Of a DNA stretch of 64,000 nucleotides, positions 41,141-50,497 are shown in pieces. This DNA comes from an uncultured Bacteroidales bacterium. GTDB lineage: Bacteria > Bacteroidota > Bacteroidia > Bacteroidales > UBA932. The stretch covers positions 104,802-168,801 of the forward strand of contig ONII01000001.1 of NCBI GenBank assembly GCA_900317845.1, written 5' to 3'. The notes below the pieces were generated by a model. It did no database searches. It worked only from the letters and a program-made list of their open reading frames with translations, and was not told the origin of the DNA. How positions within the stretch are numbered: the first letter of the stretch is position 1; each line of letters begins with the position of its first letter. Made by a program: the position numbers and the translations under genes.

Positions 41141-44047
41141 ATGAATGCTTTGAAAAGATTTACGCTGGTTGCTGCACTCCTCCTGATAGGGTTGGGCGCC
41201 AATGCACAAAACAAAACAATATCCGGAACAGTTCGGGATGACCGGTCAGAACCGCTTCCCGGTGCCACATTGGTTGTAGCTGGAAGCAATGCCTACGCCA
41301 TTACAGATTCTAACGGCAAGTTCTCCCTCAGTGCCTCTCAAGGCCAGGAGATCACCGTCTCCTATTTAGGATTTGACGATTATGTCTTTACCGTTACAGG
41401 CACGTCCCAATACAACATTAACATGCGCCCGTCAGAGGCCACCATGCTCAATGAGTCTGTCGCCATCGGTTACGGCACAACTACCAAAAAGGAAGTGACC
41501 GGTTCGGTGACCAGCCTCCGCAGCGAAGATTTCGACAGGGGCGCTTATAACAGCCCCGCTGGCATGCTGCAGGGAAAAGTAGCCGGTCTGCAAATCACGA
41601 ATCCCAATGGCGGTGATCCCAACGGATCCTTCGAGATACTGCTCCGCGGTACCAACACATTGAGCGCCGGTCAGGGACCGCTGATTATCATCGACGGTGT
41701 AGTGGATGCCGACTTAAGCACCATCAACTTCCAGGAAGTGGAAACCATCGACGTGCTCAAGGATGGTTCCGCAGCTGCTATTTATGGTACTCGCGGCACC
41801 AATGGTGTGATTATCATCACCACCAAAAGGGCCCAATCCGGCCGCACCAGTGTGGAATATGACGGACAAGTATCTGTCCAGACGGTCCTGTCACGGGCCA
41901 AACCCATGAATGCCAAACAGTTCAGAGAAGCCGTAACGGCCTATGTCAATGGGGGTGAAGCGTATCTTTACGGCGGCGAGACAGACTGGTTCGAACAAAT
42001 CACCCGCACGCCCATCAGCCACAAGCACAGTCTGGCCATCTCCGGAGGATCGGAAAAGTTCAGTCACCGTACTGTCTTGAACATAGAACAAAACCAGGGT
42101 ATCTTGAAGAAAAACGATGTCAGCAAGTATCTCGTCAAAACGAATATCCACCAGGAAGCCCTGGAAGGCTGGCTCGTATTTGACTACAACCTGAGCTATA
42201 CCAAGCGTAAATATAACGGAACCCGCTCCGGTATCTTCCGTCAGGCTTTCTTCCATAATCCCACCGAATACGTCTACGATCCAAGCGATACGGAGAATGG
42301 CGGATACTTTACGGTAACGGCCATGGACTACTACAATCCAGTAGCGATGCTCAACGAGCGGAATGGAGAAACGGACGTCGACGTGATTGGAGCCAACGGA
42401 CGCGCTACCCTGAACATCAAACCCGTCAAGGGTCTCAAGTGGGACAATTTCATAAGCTATGGAATTACCCGGCGCGAAAGCCGTGATTATAAGACCCGGT
42501 ATTACCCGGGCGAAACTGGAATGATGGGGTCGGCCGAAATTGAGAATTCGATATCTACCGATCTCCAGTATGAGACAACGCTCAATTATAACAATAGTTT
42601 TGGCAATCACAACCTCCAGGCCATTTTGGGTTACACCTATCAGACGCGTGGCTACCGGGGTTCCTACATGTACAACTATAGTTATGACACAGACTTCTTC
42701 GGGACAGATAATATCGGTTCCGGCTACGCGTTGCAGGACGGAATGGCACAGATGAGTTCATCCCGTTCTTCCAGCAAATACGTCGCTTTCTTTGGTCGTG
42801 TAATGTATAATTATGCCGACAAATATCTGGCCTCTGTTTCTTTGAGAAGGGACGGATCTTCGCGATTCGGCGCCCAAAACAAATGGGGTTGGTTCCCGGC
42901 CGTGAGCCTGGGTTGGCGCATTACGCAGGAAAACTTCATGAAAGAGGTTACATGGCTGAACGAACTGAAGCTCCGTGCAGGTTACGGTGTCACCGGCAAC
43001 CAGGACTTCGATAACTACCGTTCCCTTTTCCTGATGTCCACCAATGGACACTATTACTCCAACGGCAGGTGGTACAACACCTACGTTCCGGCCAGCAATG
43101 CCAACCCGAACCTGGGATGGGAAAAGAAGTCAGAATTCAATGTGGGCGTGGACATCAGCGTCCTCGATGGCCGTTTAGGCGGAACCATCGACTATTATTA
43201 CCGCCTTACGACTGATCTGCTCTACGACTATGCGGTTCCTGTTCCTCCCTATGACTATAAGTCCTTCTTTACCAATGTAGGCTCTATCAGTAACAGCGGT
43301 ATCGAAGTTACCATCAACGCCATCCCGGTGAAAACCAGGAACTGGGAGTGGAACACCACATTCATTTTCTCCCGTAACTCCAATAAGCTCATCAAATTCA
43401 CCAACGAAGAGTTTCAGGGACAGGAATACAGAATTGGCTGGGTAAACACTCCGCTGGGTGTTTACAGCCAGCGTCTGATGGAAGGCGAGAGCCTGGGCAG
43501 TTTCTACGGTCCTATATATCAGGGCGTGGATGAAAAGACCGGCAATGCCATCGTTTCCACTGACGATGAAAACGAATGGGTGCGGCTGGGCAGTGCCTAT
43601 CCGGATTTCAGCCTCGGATGGAGCAACAGCCTGCGCTGGGGCAACCTGAGCTTAAGTGCTACGTTCCGGGCCTCCATCGGCGGAAAGGTGCTCAACCAGA
43701 TGCGTGGTGTTTATGAGAACATTACCAACATGGGTCTGCAAAACATTCAGGAATCCTGGCTGTATGACCAAAGTTATACCGGTGGCGTTGTGTATTCTTC
43801 CAAATATCTGGAAGATGCCACCTATTTGAAACTGGATAACATCTCCCTCACCTACAACATCCCTCTCAATACCAACTTCATCAAGGGACTCCGCGTATAT
43901 GCCACGGCACAGAACGTCTTTATTCTTACCGGATACACGGGTGTCGACCCTGAAGTTTCCCTGACCGGCCTGGCTCCCGGCATCGCTCCGCTAAGCTATT
44001 ACCCTCGTACCCGTACCTTCACCCTGGGAGCCTCGATAACCTTCTAA
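41141..44047 (+). CDS. SusC-like TonB-dependent outer-membrane transporter
   Basis: 968 residues. After the signal peptide (cut after ANA), a carboxypeptidase-like domain (ISGTVRDDRSEPLPGATLVVAGSN) and a plug with LQGKVAGLQITN, LIIIDGVVD and DVLKDGSAAAIYGTRGTNGVIIITT are followed by the 22-strand barrel, ending TFTLGASITF. It is paired with the SusD gene 12 bases downstream. The pair would import the oligomer or nucleoside-type ligand across the outer membrane using ExbB/D energy. Upstream there is no extra FecR/sigma pair; control appears to rest with the LacI regulator. Confidence 0.95.
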   Translation: MNALKRFTLVAALLLIGLGANAQNKTISGTVRDDRSEPLPGATLVVAGSNAYAITDSNGKFSLSASQGQEITVSYLGFDDYVFTVTGTSQYNINMRPSEATMLNESVAIGYGTTTKKEVTGSVTSLRSEDFDRGAYNSPAGMLQGKVAGLQITNPNGGDPNGSFEILLRGTNTLSAGQGPLIIIDGVVDADLSTINFQEVETIDVLKDGSAAAIYGTRGTNGVIIITTKRAQSGRTSVEYDGQVSVQTVLSRAKPMNAKQFREAVTAYVNGGEAYLYGGETDWFEQITRTPISHKHSLAISGGSEKFSHRTVLNIEQNQGILKKNDVSKYLVKTNIHQEALEGWLVFDYNLSYTKRKYNGTRSGIFRQAFFHNPTEYVYDPSDTENGGYFTVTAMDYYNPVAMLNERNGETDVDVIGANGRATLNIKPVKGLKWDNFISYGITRRESRDYKTRYYPGETGMMGSAEIENSISTDLQYETTLNYNNSFGNHNLQAILGYTYQTRGYRGSYMYNYSYDTDFFGTDNIGSGYALQDGMAQMSSSRSSSKYVAFFGRVMYNYADKYLASVSLRRDGSSRFGAQNKWGWFPAVSLGWRITQENFMKEVTWLNELKLRAGYGVTGNQDFDNYRSLFLMSTNGHYYSNGRWYNTYVPASNANPNLGWEKKSEFNVGVDISVLDGRLGGTIDYYYRLTTDLLYDYAVPVPPYDYKSFFTNVGSISNSGIEVTINAIPVKTRNWEWNTTFIFSRNSNKLIKFTNEEFQGQEYRIGWVNTPLGVYSQRLMEGESLGSFYGPIYQGVDEKTGNAIVSTDDENEWVRLGSAYPDFSLGWSNSLRWGNLSLSATFRASIGGKVLNQMRGVYENITNMGLQNIQESWLYDQSYTGGVVYSSKYLEDATYLKLDNISLTYNIPLNTNFIKGLRVYATAQNVFILTGYTGVDPEVSLTGLAPGIAPLSYYPRTRTFTLGASITF

Positions 44048-44059
44048 AATGTGACCGCC

Positions 44060-45640
44060 ATGAAAAAGTATATCTATATGCTTGGAATTGCAGCCTGCAT
44101 GTCGGCAGCCTGCACCAACCTGGACGAGACCATCTATTCCCAGTTACCCAAGGAGGAGTTTTTCAAGTCCGAAGCCCAACTGACCACTTACAGCGCACGT
44201 CCTTACACCTTGCTGCAAAACTGGGGAACGGAACAGAGCATGTGGACGCTCATCATGCAGTTGAGCAATGAGGTAGCCGTCCCTAAATCCTACAATGGCA
44301 GCTGGTCAGAACCCCGCTACCGGGAGATTCAGACCCACAAGATGCAAACCAACAACAAGCTCATCCGCACCGCCTGGGAGTTCTGCTTTAATGTAATCGC
44401 CGGATGTAACGACGTTATATATGAGGTGGAAAAATCTGGCGAAATGAATGCTGCCAAAGAAAAGATTGTGGCCGAAATGAAGGTCCTTCGCGCCTATTGC
44501 TACTTGCTGGCCATGGACTGCTGGGGAAATATCCCTTATTCTGTGGACAAGAAGCAGGAAGGCTATCCGGATGTCAAGGGCCGGGATTTCTTCTTTGACT
44601 TTATCGAGAAAGAAATCAAAGATAATATGGGCAAGTTGGATGCCGCTCCCAGCGCAAGCAATTATGGTCGGCTTACCCAGGATGCCGCACACTTCCTGCT
44701 TGCGAAGCTGTACCTGAACGCCAAGGTTTGGGTCGGGAAAGAAATGTGGGCCGAAGCTGCCGCCCAATGCAAAGCCATCATGGACGCAGGTCACTTCCAG
44801 CTCACCAAAACTTACAAAGAGAATTTCGAAGTACACAATGAGAATTCTACCGAAGCCATTTTTGCCATCCCCTATAGCACCGGCATAACGACATCGGACC
44901 GCAACGCCTTCTATCCCTTCTGTCTTACCCTTAACGCCGACTGTGAGAAAATCTGGAACGTCAGCGGTACTTGGAACGGAGCCTTTATCGGCCAACCTGA
45001 CTTCATGGCCACTTACGATGCTGCCGATACCCGGAAAAAAGACTCATGGCTTTATGGTCAGGTTTACGATTTGAACGGAAACAAGTGGCGTATCTCTATC
45101 GGCGTGAACAAGAAAGGAGAGCCTGTTTACAGGGACTATATTCTGGAAGACATCAATATCGATCCCTCCAAATTCTCCTATGGTCTGTCCCGTACCGACG
45201 GTGCCCGCATCATCAAGTGGACTTATCAGAACGACGGTAGCCTCACCAGTTATCAGGTGAGCATGGAAAACGATTTTATCCTTTTCCGTTATGCCGATGT
45301 TGTCCTCATGTACGTAGAAGCTTTGGTGCGCCAAGGTCTGATAGGAACGGCCGCAGGCGTCCAGGAGTTCAAGGACATCCGCACACGTGCAGGTCTGTCT
45401 CCGATAACGGCAGCCAACCTTACCCTGGATAATCTCTTGATTGAACGTCAACATGAGCTGTGCATGGAAGGCTGGAGCCGTCAGGACCTGATCCGCTTCG
45501 GCAAATACTTGGACGCCTGGTGGTGCAAGGAAGCCGGTCCCGAAAGAGAGCTTCTGCTTCCCATCCCCGAAGAAATGAGAGGCGCCAATCCCAAACTTCA
45601 ACAGAATCCCGGTTATTCTAGCGCATCAGACGTACAATGA
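44060..45640 (+). CDS. SusD-like surface ligand-binding lipoprotein
   Basis: 526 residues. The signal MKKYIYMLGIAACMSAAC ends at lipobox Cys18; the ATG at 44060 is used rather than GTG at 44051. TPR-like helices follow (KMQTNNKLIRTAWEF, KMKVLRAYCYLL-type). The C-terminal block has FRYADVVLMYVEAL, LLIERQHELCMEGW and QDLIRFGKYL, as in RagB/SusD proteins. It captures substrate and forms a lid over SusC. The following gene starts at its stop (4-base overlap). Confidence 0.95.
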   Translation: MKKYIYMLGIAACMSAACTNLDETIYSQLPKEEFFKSEAQLTTYSARPYTLLQNWGTEQSMWTLIMQLSNEVAVPKSYNGSWSEPRYREIQTHKMQTNNKLIRTAWEFCFNVIAGCNDVIYEVEKSGEMNAAKEKIVAEMKVLRAYCYLLAMDCWGNIPYSVDKKQEGYPDVKGRDFFFDFIEKEIKDNMGKLDAAPSASNYGRLTQDAAHFLLAKLYLNAKVWVGKEMWAEAAAQCKAIMDAGHFQLTKTYKENFEVHNENSTEAIFAIPYSTGITTSDRNAFYPFCLTLNADCEKIWNVSGTWNGAFIGQPDFMATYDAADTRKKDSWLYGQVYDLNGNKWRISIGVNKKGEPVYRDYILEDINIDPSKFSYGLSRTDGARIIKWTYQNDGSLTSYQVSMENDFILFRYADVVLMYVEALVRQGLIGTAAGVQEFKDIRTRAGLSPITAANLTLDNLLIERQHELCMEGWSRQDLIRFGKYLDAWWCKEAGPERELLLPIPEEMRGANPKLQQNPGYSSASDVQ

Positions 45641-47403
45641 AAAAGTATCTTTTCATAACCCTTTTTCTCCTGCTGCTGGCCTCCTGCGCCCAAAAGCCGC
45701 TGGAGATTACCCGCACGCAGCTCAAGGACAAGATTGCCGGCGCCTGGCTGGGCCAGATGGTAGGTAATATCTATGGACTTGAATACGAGAACAAGTTTGT
45801 CGATGAACCCGGCGAAGGTCCCTTCGTCTTCAACAAGGCCATGACCAAGATGGCCGCCGTGGACGGTGCTTTCTCCGACGATGACACCGATGTGGAATAC
45901 CTCTATCTTCTGATGATGGAGAAGTATGGCATCGACATCACTTACCAGCAGGTGAAGGAAGGCTGGATGTACCATATCCGTGACCGGGTATGGCTGGCCA
46001 ACCGCGCCGCCCTGGGCCTGATGCACTATGGTTTCACGCCGCCTTACACCGGCAAGAAGGAATACAACCCGCACTGGTTCCAGATCGACCCCCAGCTCAT
46101 CAACGAGATTTGGGCCTACACGGCTCCCGGCATGCCCAAGTATGCTGCCGCCATCTCCGACTGGGCTGCCCGCATCACCTCCGACGACTGGGCTGTCTCC
46201 CCTACCGTGGTATATGGCGCCATGTACTCCGAGGCCTTCTTCGAGAGCGACATTCCCACACTCATCCGCCACGCCAAGGAATATCTCCCCCAGGGAGACC
46301 GTTTCCGCCATATCATCGACGAATGCCTGGACCTGTGGCAGAAGAACCCCGACGACTGGAAGGCTTCCCGTAAGGTGATTGCCGATGAGCTCTATGTAAA
46401 CGAGCCCGACATCACCAAGAGCATCTGGAATGCCGACCTCAACGGCGCGATGGGGATCCTATCCCTGCTGTACGGCGACGGAGACATTGAAAAGACCCTC
46501 CTCATTGGCTGCGCCATGGGCTTCGACTGCGACAACCAGACCGCCACGATGTGCGGCCTCCTGGGCGTCATCAACGGCGTAGGCGGCGTTCCGCTGGACC
46601 GCGCCATGCCTTTCGAGCACTGGACCAAGCCCTTCAACGACCGCTACATCAACGTGACGCGTTTCGATATGCCCGACGCCTCCATCGAAGATATCATCGA
46701 GCGTACCGTAGTGCTGGCCGAAAAGATTATCCTGGCCCGTGGCGGTTCCGTCCGGGAAGAGAACGGCGAAAAGATCTATACCATCAATCCCAAGGCCACC
46801 TTCAAACCGGCCCAGGAACCCGCCGCCACCTTCACCCTGCCGGAAAAGCACGGGCGCAACCTGGCCCGCGAAGCCAATGAAATCCTGGCCCTCACCCGGG
46901 AGACCGACCGTGCCACCCTGGATTCCTGCTGGCTCACCATTCCGGTTTCCTATCGTGCCTATACCGTCGATGTCATCAACGACGGTGTCGTAGGCGGCCC
47001 CGGAGCAGCCTTCTATTCCCTGGGCAGCAAGTCCAACGCGCCCAAGCAGGACTACTTCGGCTATCGCTGGGACAAGCCCGTCACTACCGATATGGTATCG
47101 TTCCACTATGGACCGCTGGAGGAATTCGGCGGCTGGTACAGCAACCTCCACGTGGAATATCTGGACGAAAACGGTAAATGGCAGCCCGTGCAGGACGCCA
47201 CCGTTACCCCGGCTTGGCCGTATTGCGACGAAGTCTTCTTCCAGCCGCACAACGGCGAATTCATCTTCACCTTCCCTAAGGTGACGACAACGGCCATCCG
47301 CGTCATCGGCGACGATGCCGTGCTCATCCACTGGAACAAGTACACCAAGAACGTATCGGCCTTCATCTCTATTACTGAACTGGAAGTTTATGAAGCGCAA
47401 TAG
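45637..47403 (+). CDS. ADP-ribosylglycohydrolase-family lipoprotein 1
   Basis: 588 residues with lipoprotein signal MKKYLFITLFLLLLASC (Cys17). The ARH helical fold is shown by KDKIAGAWLGQMVG, the first metal motif SDDDTDVEYL (D81-D85) and the second FDCDNQTATMCGLLG (D297, D299, T302). These are the acidic clusters that bind two Mg2+ ions in ARH enzymes. From about 400 to 588 there is an extra beta-rich, discoidin-like domain (SFHYGPLEEFGGWY, VRVIGDD-type strand). Family members remove ADP-ribose or act on related ribosides; in rus loci a homologue is termed rusGH. It is the first of three tandem ARH genes and the least like the other two. Confidence 0.85.
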   Translation: MKKYLFITLFLLLLASCAQKPLEITRTQLKDKIAGAWLGQMVGNIYGLEYENKFVDEPGEGPFVFNKAMTKMAAVDGAFSDDDTDVEYLYLLMMEKYGIDITYQQVKEGWMYHIRDRVWLANRAALGLMHYGFTPPYTGKKEYNPHWFQIDPQLINEIWAYTAPGMPKYAAAISDWAARITSDDWAVSPTVVYGAMYSEAFFESDIPTLIRHAKEYLPQGDRFRHIIDECLDLWQKNPDDWKASRKVIADELYVNEPDITKSIWNADLNGAMGILSLLYGDGDIEKTLLIGCAMGFDCDNQTATMCGLLGVINGVGGVPLDRAMPFEHWTKPFNDRYINVTRFDMPDASIEDIIERTVVLAEKIILARGGSVREENGEKIYTINPKATFKPAQEPAATFTLPEKHGRNLAREANEILALTRETDRATLDSCWLTIPVSYRAYTVDVINDGVVGGPGAAFYSLGSKSNAPKQDYFGYRWDKPVTTDMVSFHYGPLEEFGGWYSNLHVEYLDENGKWQPVQDATVTPAWPYCDEVFFQPHNGEFIFTFPKVTTTAIRVIGDDAVLIHWNKYTKNVSAFISITELEVYEAQ

Positions 47404-48997
47404 CTTTTGCATACTGCTGGTGGCGCTGCTCACAGCCTGCGCCGCTCCCAAGGCACCGGAGTCGGTGACCCTGTCCAAGGATGCCCTTATGGACAAGATT
47501 ATGGGCGGCTGGGCTGGTCAGACCATCGGCGTGGTGTATGGCGCCCCCACGGAATTCAAGTTCTGCGGCACCATCATCCCCGAAGAGATTCCCATCGGCT
47601 GGGGAGAAGGCTATGTGAAGCACTGGTGGGACCGCAAACCCGGCCTGTTTGACGACGTTTACAACGACCTCACCTTTGCCGAAGCCTTCGAACAGCTGGG
47701 GTTGGACGCCACGGCCGAGCAACTGGCCCTGCGTTTTGCCTACGCACCTTACCACCTGGCCCACGCCAATCAGGCAGGCCGGTACAATGTGCGCCAGGGC
47801 ATCATGCCGCCCGCATCCGGTAACTGGATCAACAACCCGCACGCCGATGACCTGGACTTCCAGATCGAGGCCGATTTCGTGGGTCTGATGACCCCCGGTA
47901 TGGTACCGGAAGCCCTGGATATCGCCTCCCGCGTAGGTCATATCATGAACAGCGGAGACGGTTTCTACGGCGGTGCCTTCGTGGCCGGCCTGTACAGTGC
48001 CGCCTTCGTGGAGAATGACCCCGTCCGCATCGTGGACATGGCCCTGGAGGCCATTCCGCAGGAGAGCACCTTCTGGCAGTGCCTCAACGACGTACGCGTA
48101 TGGCACAAGCAATATCCTGACTGGAAAGACTGCTGGTTCCAGGTGCTCAAGAAATGGGGCCTGGACACCGGCTGCCCCAAGGGCGTAAGCCTGAGCTTTG
48201 ACATCGACGCAAAACTGAACAGCGCCTATGTGGCGATGGGCCTGCTTTACGGCGGCGGTGACTTTGGCAAATCCCTGGAAATCTCCACCCGTTGCGGACA
48301 GGATTCCGACTGCAATCCGGCCACCGTGGGTGGCGTGCTGGGCGTAGTGCTGGGTCTGGAGAACATGCCGGCCTTCTGGAAAGACCCGGTGATGGAAATC
48401 TGGAACCTGGATTTCGAAGGCACCGACGTGTCCCTGGCCAAGGGTAGCCAATACTCCTTCAACCACGCGCTCCAGCTCATTGCCAAGAATGGCGGAAACG
48501 TCACCGAAGACAGCGTCACCATTCCCGTGAGCCGGCCTGAAGTGCTTCCTCTGGAACGGAACTTCGTGGACACCTATCCCCTGATGCGGGACCAGAAGGA
48601 CCACTGGATGTCCGACGTCTATGAGTTTGACTTCTCCGGTAACGGCTTTGTCATCTGGGGCAATCTGGTGTGCCTGCGGGGCATTACGGCCGATTACGCC
48701 GCGCGTGTATCCAAGAAGCACGTGGGCAGCGAAGTCTTCGCCCTGGCCGAAGAGAATGACCCGTATGTGGCCGAAATCGAGGTGTGGATTGACGGAGAAC
48801 TGGACCAGGTTTCCCTCCTGCCCATGAAAGGCACCTCCCGCAAACTGGAACCCGCCTGGAAATACCAGATGCAGGAAGGCCGTCACCACGTGAAGATGGT
48901 ATGGCGCAATCCCCTGCCGGACACTTACTTGCTGCGTATCAACGCCATCCAGTACTATAGCCATAAACAGAATACGGACACTTATTACCATAATTAG
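47390..48997 (+). CDS. ADP-ribosylglycohydrolase-family lipoprotein 2
   Basis: 535 residues. Lipoprotein signal MKRNSFCILLVALLTAC. The ARH start MDKIMGGWAGQTIGVVYGAPTEF is followed by the first acidic motif FDDVYNDLTF (D88, D89, D93), differing from the usual SDDDT type. The second motif is GQDSDCNPATVGGVLG (D305, D307, N309). A C-terminal beta-sandwich (about 390-535) ends in YYSHKQNTDTYYHN. The ATG at 47390 overlaps the upstream gene by 14 bases; the next gene starts on the base after its stop. It is closely related to ARH 3. Confidence 0.85.
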   Translation: MKRNSFCILLVALLTACAAPKAPESVTLSKDALMDKIMGGWAGQTIGVVYGAPTEFKFCGTIIPEEIPIGWGEGYVKHWWDRKPGLFDDVYNDLTFAEAFEQLGLDATAEQLALRFAYAPYHLAHANQAGRYNVRQGIMPPASGNWINNPHADDLDFQIEADFVGLMTPGMVPEALDIASRVGHIMNSGDGFYGGAFVAGLYSAAFVENDPVRIVDMALEAIPQESTFWQCLNDVRVWHKQYPDWKDCWFQVLKKWGLDTGCPKGVSLSFDIDAKLNSAYVAMGLLYGGGDFGKSLEISTRCGQDSDCNPATVGGVLGVVLGLENMPAFWKDPVMEIWNLDFEGTDVSLAKGSQYSFNHALQLIAKNGGNVTEDSVTIPVSRPEVLPLERNFVDTYPLMRDQKDHWMSDVYEFDFSGNGFVIWGNLVCLRGITADYAARVSKKHVGSEVFALAEENDPYVAEIEVWIDGELDQVSLLPMKGTSRKLEPAWKYQMQEGRHHVKMVWRNPLPDTYLLRINAIQYYSHKQNTDTYYHN

Positions 48998-50497
48998 ATG
49001 AAGAAACTGCTTATACCGCTTGCGATGCTGCTGGTCGCCTGTTCCCAGGCGCCCAAGGTTCCCTATGGGGAAACTGTGCGGATGGACCAGGCTACCCTGA
49101 TGGACAAGATCCGGGGCGGCTGGTACGGCCAGACCATCGGCTGCACTTACGGCGGTCCCACGGAGTTCAAGTACAAGGGCGGGCTCATCATGGATGAGAT
49201 TCCCATCCCCTGGTACGACGACTACATCTATGACACCTACATCGAGGATCCCGGCCTGTACGACGATGTCTATATGGACCTCACCTTCCTGGAGACAATG
49301 CTCAAAGAGGGTCTGGACGCGCCTATCGACGCTTATGCCAACGCTTTTGCCTATGCCGACTACAAGCTTTGGCACGCCAACCAGGCCGCCCGGTACAACA
49401 TTCTGAACGGCCGCGGCGCTCCGGAAAGCGGACATTGGAAATATAATCCCCATGCCGATGACATCGACTTCCAAATCGAGGCCGACTTCATCGGTATGCT
49501 CTATCCCGGACAGGTAAACAAGGCCAGCGTACTGAGTGACCGCATCGGCCACATCATGAACTATGGCGACGGCTGGTACGGAGGCGTCTATATCGGCGCC
49601 ATGTACTGCCTGGCCTATGTGTGCCAGGACATCCCGACCATCGTCACCGAAGCTTTGAAGACCATTCCGGAGGGCACCAAGTTCCATAGCACCATTGCCG
49701 ATGTCATCAAATACTGGAAGCAGTATCCCGATGATTGGAAGCAGTGCTGGTTCGAGGTGACCAACCGCCACGCCAACGACGTAGGCTGCCCGGAAGGCGT
49801 CTGGAACGGCTTCAACATCGACGCCACCATCAACAGCGCCTTCGTGGTCATCGGCCTGCTATATGGCGAAGGAGATTTCTATAAAACGATGGACATTTCC
49901 ACCCGCTGCGGCAATGACTCCGACTGTAACCCGGCATCGGCCGCCGGCATCCTGGGTGTGATGTACGGCTACAGCGCCATCCCCGAAGAATGGAAGAAGG
50001 GTGCCGAGCGCATCAAGGACATCCCCTTCCCTTACACGTCCCTTTCCCTGGAACAAGTTTGCAAGGCCAATTACGATTTGTTAATTTCTTGCAACGAAAG
50101 CAGTGAAAACTGCATCTTATTTACTGTAGAGACGCCTGAGACCGTCCGCTATGAACAATGCTTCGAAGGCATCAAACCTGTAGAAAAACGTGTCCTCAAA
50201 AAGGCATTCACCACCTCGGTGGACCTTCCTTTCCAGGGTAACGGCATTGTAGTGGAAGGAAGCGTCCGCAAAACTGGCCACGCCGATGACAGCTATGTAG
50301 CAGATGTCACGGCCCTCCTGGACGGAGAAGAGATTGAACACTTTACTATGCCGATTGATTATATCAAGCGGAAGTATGAGATCTTTAGCACCTACTGCTT
50401 TGGCAGTGGGCAGCATGTGCTTACCCTCCGCCTGAACAATCCTCACCCAGATTATGAACTGTATGCCTCAGAAATGGTTGTGTATGATTCAGAGTAA
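48998..50497 (+). CDS. ADP-ribosylglycohydrolase-family lipoprotein 3
   Basis: 499 residues, lipoprotein signal MKKLLIPLAMLLVAC. Motifs LYDDVYMDLTF (D89, D90, D94) and GNDSDCNPASAAGILG (D307, D309, N311) match ARH 2. HADDIDFQIEADFIGM and HIMNYGDGWYGG are also shared with it, so the two arose by duplication. The C-terminal part (about 360-499) is a beta-sandwich. It begins directly after the stop of ARH 2. The three lipoproteins probably process different ribosides or the same compound stepwise in the periplasm or at the surface (inference). Confidence 0.85.
   Translation: MKKLLIPLAMLLVACSQAPKVPYGETVRMDQATLMDKIRGGWYGQTIGCTYGGPTEFKYKGGLIMDEIPIPWYDDYIYDTYIEDPGLYDDVYMDLTFLETMLKEGLDAPIDAYANAFAYADYKLWHANQAARYNILNGRGAPESGHWKYNPHADDIDFQIEADFIGMLYPGQVNKASVLSDRIGHIMNYGDGWYGGVYIGAMYCLAYVCQDIPTIVTEALKTIPEGTKFHSTIADVIKYWKQYPDDWKQCWFEVTNRHANDVGCPEGVWNGFNIDATINSAFVVIGLLYGEGDFYKTMDISTRCGNDSDCNPASAAGILGVMYGYSAIPEEWKKGAERIKDIPFPYTSLSLEQVCKANYDLLISCNESSENCILFTVETPETVRYEQCFEGIKPVEKRVLKKAFTTSVDLPFQGNGIVVEGSVRKTGHADDSYVADVTALLDGEEIEHFTMPIDYIKRKYEIFSTYCFGSGQHVLTLRLNNPHPDYELYASEMVVYDSE

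Noticed and set aside
47372-49771. Open frame of 799 codons opposite two ARH genes
   Set aside because: It spans the junction of two well-supported genes and has no recognisable domain.
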